DNA of 64,000 nucleotides from Eutypa lata (lineage: Eukaryota; Ascomycota; Sordariomycetes; Xylariales; Diatrypaceae): contig JAKULF010000005.1 of NCBI GenBank assembly GCA_022661535.1, positions 4,278,001-4,342,000 on the forward strand, given 5' to 3'. Positions within the stretch are counted from its first letter, which is position 1, and each line of letters opens with the position of its first letter. This document shows, piece by piece, positions 48,901 to 63,300 of this stretch. The position numbers and the translations under genes are program-made. The notes beneath the pieces were generated by a model, which saw only the letters and a program-made list of their open reading frames with translations, did not search any database and was not told the origin of the DNA.

Positions 48901-51262
48901 TCCCCATCTCCCTGCCTATTTTTACTATCACTGGTACAAATCGTCTTGTGATAGACTCCAATTGGGAAACCGCAAAGCCCTCGCGGCTCCGTTGATGGGC
49001 CGCTTATCAAGCCGTGCTGACTTTTGGAGTACATATCCTCGCGATGTGATCCTCCGGACCCCAGGGAATCCGTCTATACCACTTAGGTACCCCTGGAGCA
49101 GTGATTGCTTGACGTGTAATCGGCTTATTTGCACACGTTTAAGCATAACTTGTCGTTGGTTCCTTATGGCCTATCACCTCAGTCGGAAGAAAGTTCTCGA
49201 ATATGTATTGTCGCTAAAGATTAGACATTCCAAAAGTGCTGGAATGTTCAGTAGCACGACATCCCTCGGGCATACGTATGCTACATCCAGCTCTCATCGG
49301 TACGTTCTAACCTCGAATTGGCAGTATTGATGTTTTGCATATACGGTCTATGCAGGATTGAAAGCTGCCATGACCGTCCGGAATGGAAACTTGGTTGAAT
49401 ATATGCATCTAAGTATACTTTATTCACGCAAGCAGGTGGATTCTGTCACTACCTTCATCCCATATACTTCCATACGCATGTGTAGGTATTCTAGCAGTCA
49501 CCCATCACGCCCATGGATGATTTAAGCCGCATAGAGACTGAGTGGTACTAAAACCGGTCGCTACGGAGTAATTTGTTTCGATGCAACGTAGACATGCATG
49601 AGTTTATGTCCCATCAATTTAAAACCGCGCATGATCAAAGAAACGATGTCATCCACCAGAGTAGACCAAGGCCTATAAACATCAAGGGGATTGTCACAGT
49701 TGCACGACGAGGCAGCGTTCTAGCAACCGGTCAGATGCAACTAGCCAGCCTTGCTGACTTAATTGTTTCAAACCGTCTGTTCTTGCCAGGCTCTCATCGA
49801 ATGATCTACAATCCCTCTCCCCTCCCCCTCGTGGCTATGACGCCACTCCCACCGTCGTATCTACAGAGTAACGCCCATAAGAGGGATTGATTTTGATGTC
49901 GTACCAAGTTTCTAAATAACATAGACTATTCATATAAGATTCCTTGGCATACTGACATCGAAATTGCACTATTTCATCCGCTCCCTGATTCAGGTTTGAA
50001 TCTACAAAGTCAAAAGAACTAACAATCCTTTTCGCCTCTCTCCCTATCTTTCTTTTTATAGACGTGTACAAACCAATAGTCAATGCAGGTTACCTCGAAA
50101 TGATAGCTTAGCTATTGCGGACACTATACATTTCTCTCCTCACCAGACCCTCTTGTTTCCCATCCCTTTTGTTTCGATGATGCAATTCAAAGACCGCAGC
50201 CAACACCTCGTACTCTGGCTAGTTTCACAACGGGTAGCTCGCGAGATTATCAGAGAATCCCATCCCACCTATGTATGCCGTTTTGCATTGGGAAATTCGC
50301 AGGCCGTTTCATTCAGCTGAAAACGGTCCCAAAGGAACCTCTCCCGACCTCTTGGAGGTTTGCTGAACTTGAACGTTACACAACCTAGAACCATAGGAGC
50401 GCTATTGCCAAACTTGCGACGCACGCCACACAGACCAGTCCTCTTTAGAACGCGTCTGCATAAACCATGCTTTAGAAGACGCCCGATGGGAAAGAACCGC
50501 ATGGCTATTGCGGTGAGGGTACCTTTGAAAAAAAGTTCATCCCCTCCCACAATACGCATACTCTGGAAAAGAAAGGAATAAAATTCAGACGATGGCGCCG
50601 TTGGAACCTGCATAACTAACTACCTTCTTAACTATGTACCCTAACTACGTAGACATCCCCTCGGCTAAAACTCACACACGATCTCAACGTGCAACAAATG
50701 TACTTACCCAAGCGATAACATGTCAGCATGGCCCATTTTCTCTCACGACGTTCTTCGAGAAATCACAGCATCATCTCCCAGGCCTGTAGATCATTAGTTC
50801 CCTACATATGCCATCAACATCTTGTATCACAGTCAAAGCATCCGCCACCGTCTGTCTGCAACAGCTACTCTCTCCCTCATGATGATTAGTAGAGAAAACC
50901 TGAAACATGTCGCTAGGTGCAGCATCTAAACTATGTAGTATTATCTATCTCTATATGCGTGTGCGCATGTACGTAATCATCTACTTCGCCCGAGATCCCT
51001 TCAACTGCTAGCAGTTCAATATCGTGTGCGTCTTACCAAGCCACACCAACAGCCAACCCCTCAATCTATCCAGAACCGTTACTTGTCTAAGACGGCCGTT
51101 GCCCCCCCTCCAACGCCTAGCCCTTCTCACGCAATGCAGCTTCTGGATTTACGAGTGCGCTACTCCCCGCCACCCGGGGGAGACCCGAAAGACATTTTGA
51201 GTTGAAAAAGAAGGAGAAAAAGAATCGTAGTCAGCTATATAGCCCAGATTTCGCTAGCGCTC

Positions 51263-51305
51263 ATGTATGTATGTGTGTATGTATGTATGTATGTATGTAT
51301 AGATA
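51263..51305. repeat. (GTAT)n microsatellite
   Basis: About ten copies of the tetranucleotide GTAT/ATGT stand in tandem with one GTGT interruption. Confidence 0.9.
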
Positions 51306-51320
51306 GTTAAATGTACTTAG

Positions 51321-51343
51321 ATCCTGGCATCCTGGCATCCTGG
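51321..51343. repeat. 8-bp tandem repeat, about three copies
   Basis: The unit ATCCTGGC is repeated just under three times directly after the GTAT microsatellite. Confidence 0.9.
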
Positions 51344-54032
51344 ACGGCAAATCCGGCCTAAGGTGTGTAAGCTTTCCCAAGGTAAGGAAATCCTTACCTC
51401 CTACGGGCACAAGGTTAACTAGATATGTATGTACGTACATATGTAGGTAGTATAGTTTATACCTTGCTCCCCTCCCTTAAAAAACCAAGGAAAGTGAGCT
51501 TGCCGATCTCATATTCTAGATCCGCTCACCTGGTGCGATCCCCTGGTCCTGGGTCAGAGTATCTGCCGCGCCGCCCCCCTGCAGCCACGAAGACGGGTGT
51601 CGTTGCTGGCCGGCCAATCAGGCCTACTTGCAGCTTCATCATCGTTTTTTTTTTTTTGCTGCGATGAAAATCGTCTACGTAAGGTCTATAGGTTCTGTAG
51701 GTAGGTGAGTTCGCGTGGACAGCTGGGCATGTGTACGTACGTAAATATGTGTAAGCAGAGCCCGGCTACTTTGCATCCCGTGGTCTCGCTGTCCTAACTA
51801 GGTAGCCTTTGTGCTCCCGGGCCATTGGGCCGGAAGAAAGGTAACGACATTGGGATGTCTACCGGGTAGCTCTTTTCTACATGGGTTGGATATTCCAAAG
51901 CAAGTCTGCAAATAGTAGTCCCGCCAATAACGCGGCGGGTACCGGTCGTAGCACAACGACAGACTGTTTACCAATTTAGGGGTATCGGGGGGGCATACCA
52001 GCATACTACGACGTACTGTATAATATTATATAGGTGACGATGTCCCCCGCTCCCCCTTGCCTACATGGCGGGGCGGTATAATAGTGGTTACTCCGTAGCA
52101 CCTAGATGGACTAACCAAGCTGTGTATGTGTGCATGTAGGTGCGTATGTATGTAGGTCTAAAGAGAGGGTCGCAAATCGTGAATGCGGGTAGCAGCATCG
52201 GCATAAGTAAGATTTCGTGGCACACCAGCGAACGCTATTCGCCAGGGATCTACCCAAAACGAGATGTTCCGATGATACTATACGCGTAGAGTTTTTCTCG
52301 TCTCTCGATTACACACGCCACCGTCAGTAGGTTGAACATGGATATATACTACTAATGCTACTAACACTAGTACTGCCTGAGTGAGTACCTACACAGCCTG
52401 CGTGAGGGTAAAATCTACTTATGTAGGTATGTAGATAGAATATGTACGGTATCACAAGCCAAGGATCTTTCTTCCCCAGGATGAGGAGATCCCGTTAGTG
52501 CATACGATGTCTGTTCATGGATCCCTTCCCTCCCTCCTTCCCCTCATCAGCAGCCACAAAATCTTGGTGCTTTACCAATTTGCCTGCCTTGCTCCTATAC
52601 TTAACCGAGGCATAGGTAACGAGGGGGTAATCTACCCTATCGTCGGGATCTAGAACTTCAAGAGGTAGAGAAGGGAAGACAGACACACTGAGTAGCCCTT
52701 TTCGAGCCTCAATCCACTGGCTCACTGCTTACCTACTTACACAGCAAATGCATACTTAACATACACAAGTACCCTACCCTCATGATTTTCACATCTTTTT
52801 CTTTCTTTTCCCCCCCTCCCTTCGCCTTTCCCCTCTTCCCCGAGCCATTCCTATAGACAGAGAGATTGGCTCTTACTCACCGCCGCAGCGGTGCTTCTTC
52901 ATGGGCCAATAAATGAATCAATCTCCTTGGAAAGGGAAAAAAACGGCCGCCACCGGGCGGACGATGAACTGCCGTTTCCTTACCTATTACATACCTACTT
53001 TATACCTAATCCGATCTCAGGTCTTACATACATAGCTATGCACATGTAGGCTCGGACAACAACTTAGGTATGTATGCATAATTGCTTGATATACTTATGT
53101 AGACGCACATGGGCACTTAATAAGCAAACCGGGACACCTATGCACGCAGTATACCCAGTAGGAGGTATATATACGTAGGTATGTAAATATGCTTACACTA
53201 CCTGGTAGGCCTGCATACGCATCTCGACCCCACATCTATCTATCTAGGTATGTAGGTCTCTCTACATGCATACTTATATTACCTACCTATAGATGTATGC
53301 AGATATCTAGTAGTAATCCATCCATCCACCTGTTCTTATTCGTTCTTTCTTTTTGCTCGCCCTGCTGCGCGACGAGTGTATGGATAGTGGATAGATATGT
53401 ATATAGACGGGCCATGGATGCGCACCCCAAGCCAAGCCCCCTGCCCCTCTCTGATATCCCGATCTCACAAGCATGCGTTATGTATGAGGTATGCATGCAT
53501 TCATACCTACTTTATGCAAGTGTATAGCACTGGAGCGAATACCACCCACATCCCTATCCTCACGATCCGTACATGTATTATCAGAGAGAGGGGCAGCTCT
53601 GAGGGGGAGAATAATGGAAATCCCCAAACCCGGAACATTGTCGGACGTTATCTACAAGTACGTGACTAGGCAAATCTAATAGGACGCCACCGTTACCAAC
53701 CGGTTATGTCAACTAGGTATATCATACTATGTATAATAGCACTAGGTACGCTTGCCTTTGCCCTTGCTGCCCGTCATGCTGGGAGCGTATATGTATGTGT
53801 GTACATACGTATGTGTGTTCCCCATTCCAGATCGCTGGGATGTGCCATAGCATGCAGGCATGGTCATTAAAGCAGATAGATAGATACATATCCGGGTAGG
53901 CAGACAAGTAGGCCTGTCTTCTGGATCTTCTGGGGGTGCCCAATACCACGTTAGTTCTTAACACGTAATAATTTCCTGGGATGAAGACACTCTGCTGTCG
54001 TTGGGTTTATATGTATTAAGTACGCATTCCGT

Positions 54033-54053
54033 CCTGGCCTGGCCTGGCCTGGC
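54033..54053. repeat. (CCTGG)4 pentamer repeat
   Basis: Four tandem copies of CCTGG are followed by a single C, in the 3' flank of the ABCC transporter gene. Confidence 0.9.
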
Positions 54054-54484
54054 GCGGTTGGGTGGGTGTACACGTGTGCGTGCTGGCTGTGGGCGGCAAG
54101 CCACCATCAGCAGCCTACATACTTGATAGGTACCTACATGCCTATGATAGATAACTAGATCCCCGTGCATAATCGCAGGATCTATCGTCGGGCGATCGTG
54201 ATTGCAGCTCAGATCTGTCACAATGAATTGGCTGGCTGGCCGAGTAGGCAGGTATGTGCTGCGTGAATCATAGGCAACAAACGCTTTCTAAATACTATTT
54301 TCCCCCGCTATGTAGATAACAAACACCTTTACATCTTCTTTTATGACCTTGCAGCTTGTAAATAAAACATACAAGGGAGGACTAAACCTAAACAATGTGA
54401 ATCTCACACGACATGGCATATCCTCCGCCTGGAGGAAGCGATGCCATTAGGTGAAACACCGTTTTGTGTCAATTCAACGATGTC

Positions 54485-57400
54485 CTACTCCGTATCAAGG
54501 CCGGCCTGCTTGACCAGCCCGTAGAATATGCCCCTCTTCTTGAGCAGGTTCTGGGGCGTATCGAACTCGACCACCTCACCCTTGTCTAGAACTACGATCC
54601 GGTCGCTGTCGAGGATCGTGTTCAGGCGGTGAGCGACGGTAATGATGGTGCGGTGCGCGAAGAGTTCCGATCGCAAGGTGGTCTGAAGCATGCGGTCCGT
54701 TTCGACGTCTACAGCGGCGGTCGCCTCATCCAGAACCAATATGTTAGAAGGCGTAAGCATAGCCCGCGCCAGAGAAATGAGCTGCCGTTGACCAGCTGAC
54801 AAATTCGAGCCTGTATAAATCAGCACGTCAGCTAGCGTCCAAAGGGAATCTACTGGGTTCGGTAATGTGTTTGGTGGGTTGCTAAGTCGATCTTGCTGCC
54901 ACCATTCTCCATAAAAATGCATGTGCTGGCGATCATGCAGAGGTGTTGGTTGAAGAATGACGGATGCAGAATGATGGAGGGGGCTTCCTTTCGTGTTGCC
55001 AGAACCGGCCATTCTCGGCGTAGTACACCCTTACACGAGCATGCAGATACCCAGAAAGAGTAGACAGTGGCATATCAATAGGGCCGGAAGTGAACGTTAG
55101 GCTTCTTGCTTACCTGCTTCGTTGATTTTAGCCTCGAGGCCACCTTCCATACTCGATACGTGATCCTTCAGTCGTGCATGTTCTATCGGAATTCATTTGC
55201 ATTAGCTTAGTCACAAAGGAGGGAGGCGAGTGGCCTTGGATAGTCACGGGAGAAACATGTGCTGTTCTCGTCCTGCGGTGCAGAATTGGGGTGGTAAGAC
55301 TGGTGTAACACTCACCAAGCACGCTCCATATTTCCGTATCATCGTGAACATGGCCGGGATCTAGATTATCCCGAACTGTTCCTTCGAACAGAGCCGCGTC
55401 CTGAGGAATAATAGCAAGCCGCCTTCGTAAATCCAGTAGCCCAATTGAAGACGTGTTCAGATTATCTATGCTGATATTGCCAGTGACAGGCTCAATGAGT
55501 CGGAATAGGGACAAGGTCAACGATGATTTGCCTGCCCCGGTTCGGCCCACAACACCGATTTTCTCATGTGACTTGATGTCAATGTTGATGTTTTTCAGCA
55601 CTAAGTCCAGGCCTTCTCGGTAGCGTGTGCTGAGGTTGTGGAACTGGACAGCCCCATGAGCCGGCCAGGCGACCGGTGGTCTGTGGCCAGGAATAATTTC
55701 AGGAGCCTCACTTGGCAGGCGGGCATATTCTAACACGCGTTCCACCGACACAATGTTGGTCTCCACCTCAACAGTTTGGCGGACGATCCAATTGAGGGAA
55801 GTGGTAATCTGCAGTGCGTACGACATGGCCAAACCGACCATACCAGCGCTCAGCCCGCTGTGGTTTGTGACAGAGATGATGGCAAAGCCTGCAGCTGCAA
55901 GAATGATGACAGCGCCGAAAAACTCCAATCGTACGGCCAACCATCGATTGGCGCTAATAGACGGGAAGTATGCACGCAAGTTCCAATCGACTCGCCACTC
56001 GTTTTCCAATTCAAACCTATCCTGCTGTCGGTATGCCCGGATCGTGCTGATACCACCAAGTGACTCCTGGAAATGTGCATAGATAGGGCTTCGACTAACA
56101 CTATCCAATCTCTTGAGTTCTCGTGACGTTCTCAGATAGTATCGCTGGACCCAATAATAAAATGCACTTAATGGGATGATCAGGGCAACGAAAGCCGGTG
56201 TGCCGACCGAGATGACGATCAAAGTAAATCCGGAGCGGGCTAGATTCACGAAAAGCATATTGAAGGTTCTCGCCAAGACTTCATCCAGTCGATACACATC
56301 ACTAGAAAACCTGTTCATAATTCTCCCAGCCGGCGTCGTATCAAAGAAGGACATGGGCGATCTAAAAATGGCGGTAGCCATTCGTTCGTGTAATATCCTC
56401 GAGGCTTCAATCGAACAGAATATCCAAAGGATCAGTGTCTGAACGACTGACAAGGCAGCAGATCCAATGCCAAAGGCAAAGTAGATACCGAGATACATTC
56501 CAACGTTAGGGTTGGCGTGGACCTTGCTGTTCATCTCCGCCCAATTCTTCAGCCAGAAGCTGCCGCCTGTGATCGAAATTAGCCAGGTCGCGCAATGTAC
56601 GTGATACACTCGAACTTGAACCTACCGATCTGTGCGGTTTGTGAAGCAATTAAGGCGGTTAGATAGATGGTTACTGCTACGAGATTGCTCGTTTTGGCAT
56701 ATTCCTTATAGACTGCAAAAAGTAAGTAGGGGGTTACGACATATTATAAGGTAGAAAACTTACCATCCCATTTCACTTTTCCTTGTTCAGAATGTTCCTT
56801 AGTTTGCCGGGTCTTCGCACTTGGATCTTCCTCATCATGAAGTTTACCTCTCGGGCCTTGGAAGCTTGCTGCACTGGCTCTTCGTAAAGTAGACATGCTG
56901 CCCGTCCGTATCTTCACGCCGGTAGAAGGTCCGCTCTTAATAGGAGCAAGCTCGGCAAGCCTTTCCTGAGCCTCTTCAATCTCTTCCTTATCCTGGTTGT
57001 TCTCCGGCTCAATATATGTAGATGTTTCGCTTCCCGAAGCATCAGGGCTTGCAGCCGAGGATGATTGTGAAGAATCTTGCCCAGAAGTTCTGATGAGTTC
57101 CGCAACACCTCCTTTCATAGCCATCAGTTGACGGAAAGTACCGCTCTCGACAATCGCACCATCCCGTAGTTGGCATATGAAGTCTGCGTCAGTGAGAACA
57201 GAAATGGCGTTGGTAGCCAGGACACGGCATTTCGAGGACAGGAGACCTTTAGGGCCCAGCACATTCTCAATGATATGCCGGCCGACATGAGAATCTACGG
57301 CGGATAAGCAATCGTCTAATAGATAGATGTCTGCCCTTGCATAAACGGCGCGAGCGAGAGCAACGCGCGCTTTCTGGCCACCACTAAGAGAGATGCCCCT

Positions 57401-59832
57401 CTCACCAACAACGGTCTCATCCCCATCGGGTAGCTGGTTGAAATCATCAAGCAGGGCGCAGGCCTTAATAGTCTTTTCGTAGAAATTCGAGTCGTATCGG
57501 TGCCCAAAGATAATGTTCTCTTTGACTGTGGCGTTCATGATCCACGGCTGTTGAGCTACGTATGCTATAGTGCCATTGACGCGCACTTCGCCTTCCAGTT
57601 TCCACAAGTCACCAAGAATGCTCTGTAACAGAGAGGACTTGCCCATTCCAACCCTCCCCACAACACAAGTGAGCTCTCCTTTATGTGCTGTAAAATTGAC
57701 GTGCTTCAAGACGTCCTTGGACTCATGGCGGTTCCACGAGAACGTACCGTCCCGAATAGCAACCACTTCATGTCCCCTTTCTTCTACAGAAGGCCCAATA
57801 GTAATCGCATCAGGCTGAATCTCCTCAGCCATAAGATAATCGGTTAGACGGCCTACAGCGACACTTGCTTCGATGATTGAAGTGATGACCATAGGCAGAA
57901 CAGCAAGTGGGAAAGTAAGCAGGTTGAATAGGGCGAGAGCTGGAAAGACGATCTCGGTAGTTAAGGGCTCGTCCTGGGTGAAAACAAAAACGGTAAAGGT
58001 CAGGCAAGAGACTAGAAATGGTGTAGTAGACCAAGTAAAGTTGGCGAATGCCTGTGCCGCACCAATCCTCCGAAGATTTTTGAGCTCAAGGTCGTTTCGA
58101 ACGTAGTTGAGCTTATTCATAAAAGCTGTGCTCCAGGCGTAAAGCTTTATGCTCTTCATATTATTAATAATCTCAGCAATCAAGCGACTCCTAGAATCTT
58201 TATTTTTCATCTGCTGCTTCTGCAACCGTTTCATAAGCTTAGCAATGACGCCATTAATAGGGATCATAACAATCATAACGCCAATACCAGCAAGCATGGA
58301 CCACCCAACAAGCTGATACAATGAGACCATACAGATTATGATTTGGAATGGAGCAGACCAGACTTGTTGGGCGAACTGGGTGAGATCTTGAAGGCGCTGT
58401 GCGTCAACAGCCATATAATTGACAATATCGCCAGTGGTCTTAGAAGATCTACCCTCGTTTGACAGCTTCAACGATTTCTTATAGATGGCCGAGGCCAACC
58501 CTGCCTTGATACGCATACCTGTAACGAATGCGAGTTGAAAGTATTGATGCTAGTTGTTCTGTTAATACCAAACTACCCATTCTACTCAACCCGGGATGTG
58601 GCGGTCTCCGCCGCCTTAAGGATGAACTCACTATCATACCAGTCTGCAAGACAGCAACAGAAAACATGGCAATGGCAATAGCAGCGCCCTTGATGGGCGG
58701 TTGGGGTGTCTTACCCTCGGCATAAGAATCCACGAAACTGATGAGGAACCGAAGTAACTGAGGTTGAGAGAAAGCTGCCAAGTCGTTGATGACTTTGAAA
58801 ACGGTAGCAAGGCTGTATGGTCCGCCATATGCACGAAACAAAACAAACCATAGGTTAGGGCGCTCTTTGTGTTTTTTCTGATGTTGCCAAGCTTCCTCGA
58901 AATTTTGACCAGTGGTGGACGACTTGTCACTAGGAGACAAGCCCCAGAGGTCTTCTTCGGTAAGGTATTGTTTATAACCGAGCCTCATCAGAGGAGTCAT
59001 CCACGAGAAGGTAAGGCGAGAGAATATAGTCGCAGTTTCGACGGGACATTCCTCCTCCTCCTCGTCAACTAGAGCCTCGTATGCACTAGTTTTCTTGGGC
59101 CAGAGCCACTCTACAAGGAATTCCACGATGGACAGTCCAAATCCAACAGTATAGGTAACAAAATAGGCGAGACTACTATTGTATATCTGCTGGGATACTA
59201 AGGATCGGAGCTTGACGGCGTACGCGATTATTAGGAACAACCAGTAGAACAACACGACGCCATTGGCGTTCCTCGTACGATCGTGTTCGAGCCATTGGAC
59301 CGTGAAGATGACACCGAGGGATAATAAGGTGAGAAGTGTCGTTAGGAATCGGAAATCGCCATACCATACTTCGGGGAAATTGCTAATCTGGATAGCTAGC
59401 TGGACGACGATATCGACAATGACCAAAACGAGCAGAGACTACCAATTAGTTGATCAGCAGAGGTTCTCTCAGAGCATACCTTGTTCATCCAGGCCATCTG
59501 TTTCATACCTGCTTTGTCCAAAAGTGCCAGTCCTTAGATATGTCAGAGTATTTTTGTTTTCGTAGAATATACCATATCGCAAGAGAGCCGCAGAAGACAC
59601 CGAAGGCGGCAACAGCGAATACCCATACATCGATAAAGCAGGGGGTGAAGTCGTATCGGAAGGGGCTCAATGGACCCCAACCCTCTTCGTTACCGCATAA
59701 TGGCTGTTTGAAATGGTCGGCAGCGCTCAAATACCCTTTTCCAAGTTCTTGTAACTGAGCTCTATAGCCTGTGAAGGATCCGGTCAATTGGAGGACCTTC
59801 TGGGATTGGTCGCCAAGCACCTGCTGCAGCAT
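54485..59832 (-). CDS. full-length ABCC transporter, YCF1-like, seven exons
   Basis: This ATP-driven exporter of glutathione conjugates and metals is of the vacuolar YCF1 type. Exons 59509-59832, 58632-59438, 56764-58549, 56626-56712, 55316-56566, 55114-55182 and 54485-54810 total 4,650 nt, 1,549 aa (yeast Ycf1 1,515), all in phase. The N-terminal TMD0 begins near [24 protein letters not shown]1 has Walker A GRVGMGKS (675-682), signature LSGGQ (765-769) and Walker B YLLDD with Asp in place of the catalytic Glu, as usual in ABCC NBD1. The linker carries RRAS (Ser936), resembling the phosphorylated R-region of Ycf1. NBD2 has Walker A GRTGAGKS (1342-1349), signature NLSAGQ and Walker [13 protein letters not shown]. 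Joins such as [19 protein letters not shown] and [15 protein letters not shown] confirm the splicing. Intron 6 (54811-55113) is 303 nt, far longer than the others. Detoxification of metals or toxins is the likely role. Confidence 0.95.
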
Positions 59833-60339
59833 GGCTGATTTAATTTCTATGAACGGAAAAGCAAACCATAATAGGGGGTAACAGAAGGAATACTAAGATG
59901 GCGCAATTGGTAACAGATCTGACGACAGAGACTTTATGGTGTTGACGAAGGCTGTCAATGCTATCTGAGTTAGGAAATTTTATCTGACAGGATGATGGCG
60001 ATTACCGTTTGTCAGCGGATTTCGGAGGTTTGGTTGGTAAGCTGCCGGATGCAGGCAGCTACCTACCTATGTATGTGGATCCTATAGGGAACGCTGACTA
60101 AGGAGTAAAAGGAACAACTGGAACACCACACAAAGGGTAGGAAACCTACAGATCACCTTAGGATTCCTTTGACCTTAGGAATCTCTTGTTGTAATTACTA
60201 TTTAGATAATCTGTAGGAGGATTCCATCCTATCCTGATAATTAACCAAGAAGAGTCCTACATCCTGAATAGTCCTAGTGAATACATTACGTAAGCACTAA
60301 GGCCTATAAGGAAGTGAGACCAGAAAGCACAAATAGCTA
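59833..60339. promoter_or_regulatory. upstream region of the ABCC gene
   Basis: About 500 bp of normal composition lie between the ABCC start and the AT-rich block. It contains the promoter by position. A repeated AGGATTCC-like element occurs in opposite orientations near 60160-60230 (for example TAGGATTCC at 60161-60169 and GAGGATTCC at 60217-60225). Confidence 0.4.
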
Positions 60340-63300
60340 TTTTTGCAAGCTCATGCTAATTATTAAGCAAAATAACTTACAAATACCTTTATATTTACAT
60401 ATCTTTTTGAACCTTTTTATTACTAAACGCACCTAAAACACTTAAACGAAATTTATCATATTAACAGCGAAAAATTTAAGTCTTAACGATAACGATAACG
60501 AACTTATAAAAAAGAAATTCATAAACACTTTAAAAAAATAAAAAAATAATATAAAGGAAATTTATAATTAAATAAATAAAATAAGTTAACGATTATTAAA
60601 TATCTTTTAAAGTATTTTTAATTGATTCGTAATCTTTAATAAAAAAATAAACGATTAATATAACTTAATAAAAAGTAACTTTAAAATTATAATAAACTTT
60701 TTATAAAAAAAAAATCCTTTAATAAAGTTTATTTTAAATAATCTTTTTTTATCTTCGTTTACGAATAATTTATTATCTTTATCGAAAAGTTCTTCGAAAA
60801 CCCTTTTAAATAATCTTTATTCTTAATACAAATCGAATTTAATCGAAAATTCTTTATCTTTTATTATATTATTAAATTACCGTTTAAATAATAAACGTAT
60901 AAATAACGATTAATTAAATTTATAAAGACTTACTTTTATAATCGAAATTAAAAATCTTTAAGAAAAACGTTTTAAAATAATATAATTAAAAGTTATATTT
61001 TTAATAAAAATAAAAGAATTTTCGAAATATAAAGAAAAAAACAAAGTTATTATTTCTTTAAATTTACGATTTATTTAAATAAACGATATAATATTAAATA
61101 AATTATATAAAATATAATATTAATTAAAACATATTTTAATATCTTATAAATTATAAACTTAACGCGTTTTTAAAAAGCTTTTAAATAATTTTTAATAAGT
61201 TATTAACTTTATTCGAACTTAAAATTTATTTTAAATAATACTTTTAAAAATTATTTTACAAATATTAAATAAATATTATACGCTTTATAAAGTAATAATA
61301 ACGTTTATTATATTATTATTACATTAAAATAAAAGTTTTATTAATTTTATTTAATATATTTATAAAGTGTTTTATAAAATATTATAAAATTTTCGTAATA
61401 ATTATTATAATAAAAAGTTATTAATTAACTTTTTTCGTATATATATATTAAATATATAACTTTTTATATATAATTACGTAAAGTAATAAAATATATAATA
61501 AATAATTAAAAAAGTTAATTAACGAATAACGATAATTACTCGTTAAATTATTAAAAGTAAAGTTTATAACATTTCATTAATAACGATATAATTACAAAAC
61601 GTAACGATATTATTTTACACGTTATAAATTACGAATATTACTTTCGCGAAACTAAGCGTAATATAACTTAAATAGTTAAATGTTATAATAATAATATTAA
61701 AAACAACTTAACTTAATAAAATTTTAAACTTATATATAAATAATCGTAATGTAAACGCCGCAAATAAACTTGAATATATAACGAAAATAAAAGAAATTCT
61801 TTATTTTATTTATAAAAAGTCGAATTATTTTACTTAAAATTATTTAAAAAAACATAATTATTTTTTAAAATAATAAAATAATAAAAAAATTACTTTAAAA
61901 AAAATATTATATAATATTATTAATAAAAATAATAATAATAATAAGTCGAAATTTTTTAAAATTCAATTAATATTTAATAAATAAAAAGATAAAATCAAGT
62001 TACGAATTTATTTAATTAAGTTAAAAAAAAAAATATAAAGTTACGTAAACGTCGTAAATAAGCTTAAAAAAGTCGATCTTAATTAAAAGTTAATTAATTT
62101 ATTTTAGTTTTTAAATTTAAAAAATTAAAAAAGCTGTATTTACTTAATTAAAATAAACGTTAACGATAAATTAATATTATTTAAAAATAAACTTTTACGA
62201 AAAAATTACGAAAAATAATATAATTTATTCGTAATAATTACAATTAATAATTAAAGCTTTATTATTTTCTTTAATTATAATTATACTTTTTATTATACTT
62301 TTAAATCTTTAATAAAAACCTTATTAAAATACATTATAAAAAAACCTTTAATAATAAAAAACATCGATAAAACTAAGTTATAAATATAATAAAACGTGTT
62401 AATTATAATTAATTTCTTAATAATAAAAAGTTATATATAAAAATTTACTATATTAATTAAAATCGTTTTTAATCGTATCTTTTTAAATAACTTAATATTA
62501 AAAAAAAATATCTTTTATAAGTTCGAAATTTTATACGAAAAACGTTAAAAAAACAAGATAATTATCTTAAATAAAATCATCGGCGAATTAACGCTTTATT
62601 TAATTAATTTAATTTTAAATAATTACGTTATAAAATTTACGTATATATAATTAAAAAAACATTAAATACGTTAAAACAAAAATATACTTATTAATGACTT
62701 TTAAATTAACGCCTTTTTATAACAATATATTAATTAATTCTTAAAATTATTTAAACTTATTAAAAAACGTACTTTAATAAAAATAAAAATTAAATATTAT
62801 ATTAATATAAGCGATAACTTTTTAATTAAATTATCACTATACAAATATAATTTATCGTAAATATAAGTTATATGTATCTTTATAAATAAACATAAAGATA
62901 TAATAATATATAAAAGTTAAAGTTTTTAAAAAATATTAACTTTATTTACACTTAAAAAAGCATTAAGTTAAATAACAAAGCTTTTTAAAAATAACGAATA
63001 TATTATTTAACGATTTTATTATAATTTTAAAAAACTTAATAAAAGAATTAAAAAAAATGTATATTTATTATTAAACGTAACGAATAAAATTTAATAAATA
63101 ATAAAATATTTATAATATACGTTTTTAAATTTTAAAAATAAGTTTTAATATATTAAAATATACAAGTTAAACATTAAAAAAACAACTTTTATAACTTTAT
63201 TTAAACTTTACGAATAAATAATAATATCGTTTAATCTTTATAACGCATTAATAATCTTTTAAGCTTTTATAAAAAAAATCTTAATATTTTTTCGAAAATT

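Larger units (their letters stand above)
42951..54484. other. 11.5-kb gene desert with simple repeats
   Basis: No frame longer than about 185 codons exists in this stretch, and none resembles a protein family or splices into a plausible model. The region is not RIP-mutated: CpA and TpG are common and GC content appears ordinary. It is full of short tetranucleotide runs (GTAT, GTAG, ATAC, CTAC) and pyrimidine tracts. It probably includes the long upstream region of the YDR124W-like gene and the 3' flank of the ABCC gene. Long noncoding RNAs or an extended regulatory region are possible, but nothing in the sequence proves either. Confidence 0.5.
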
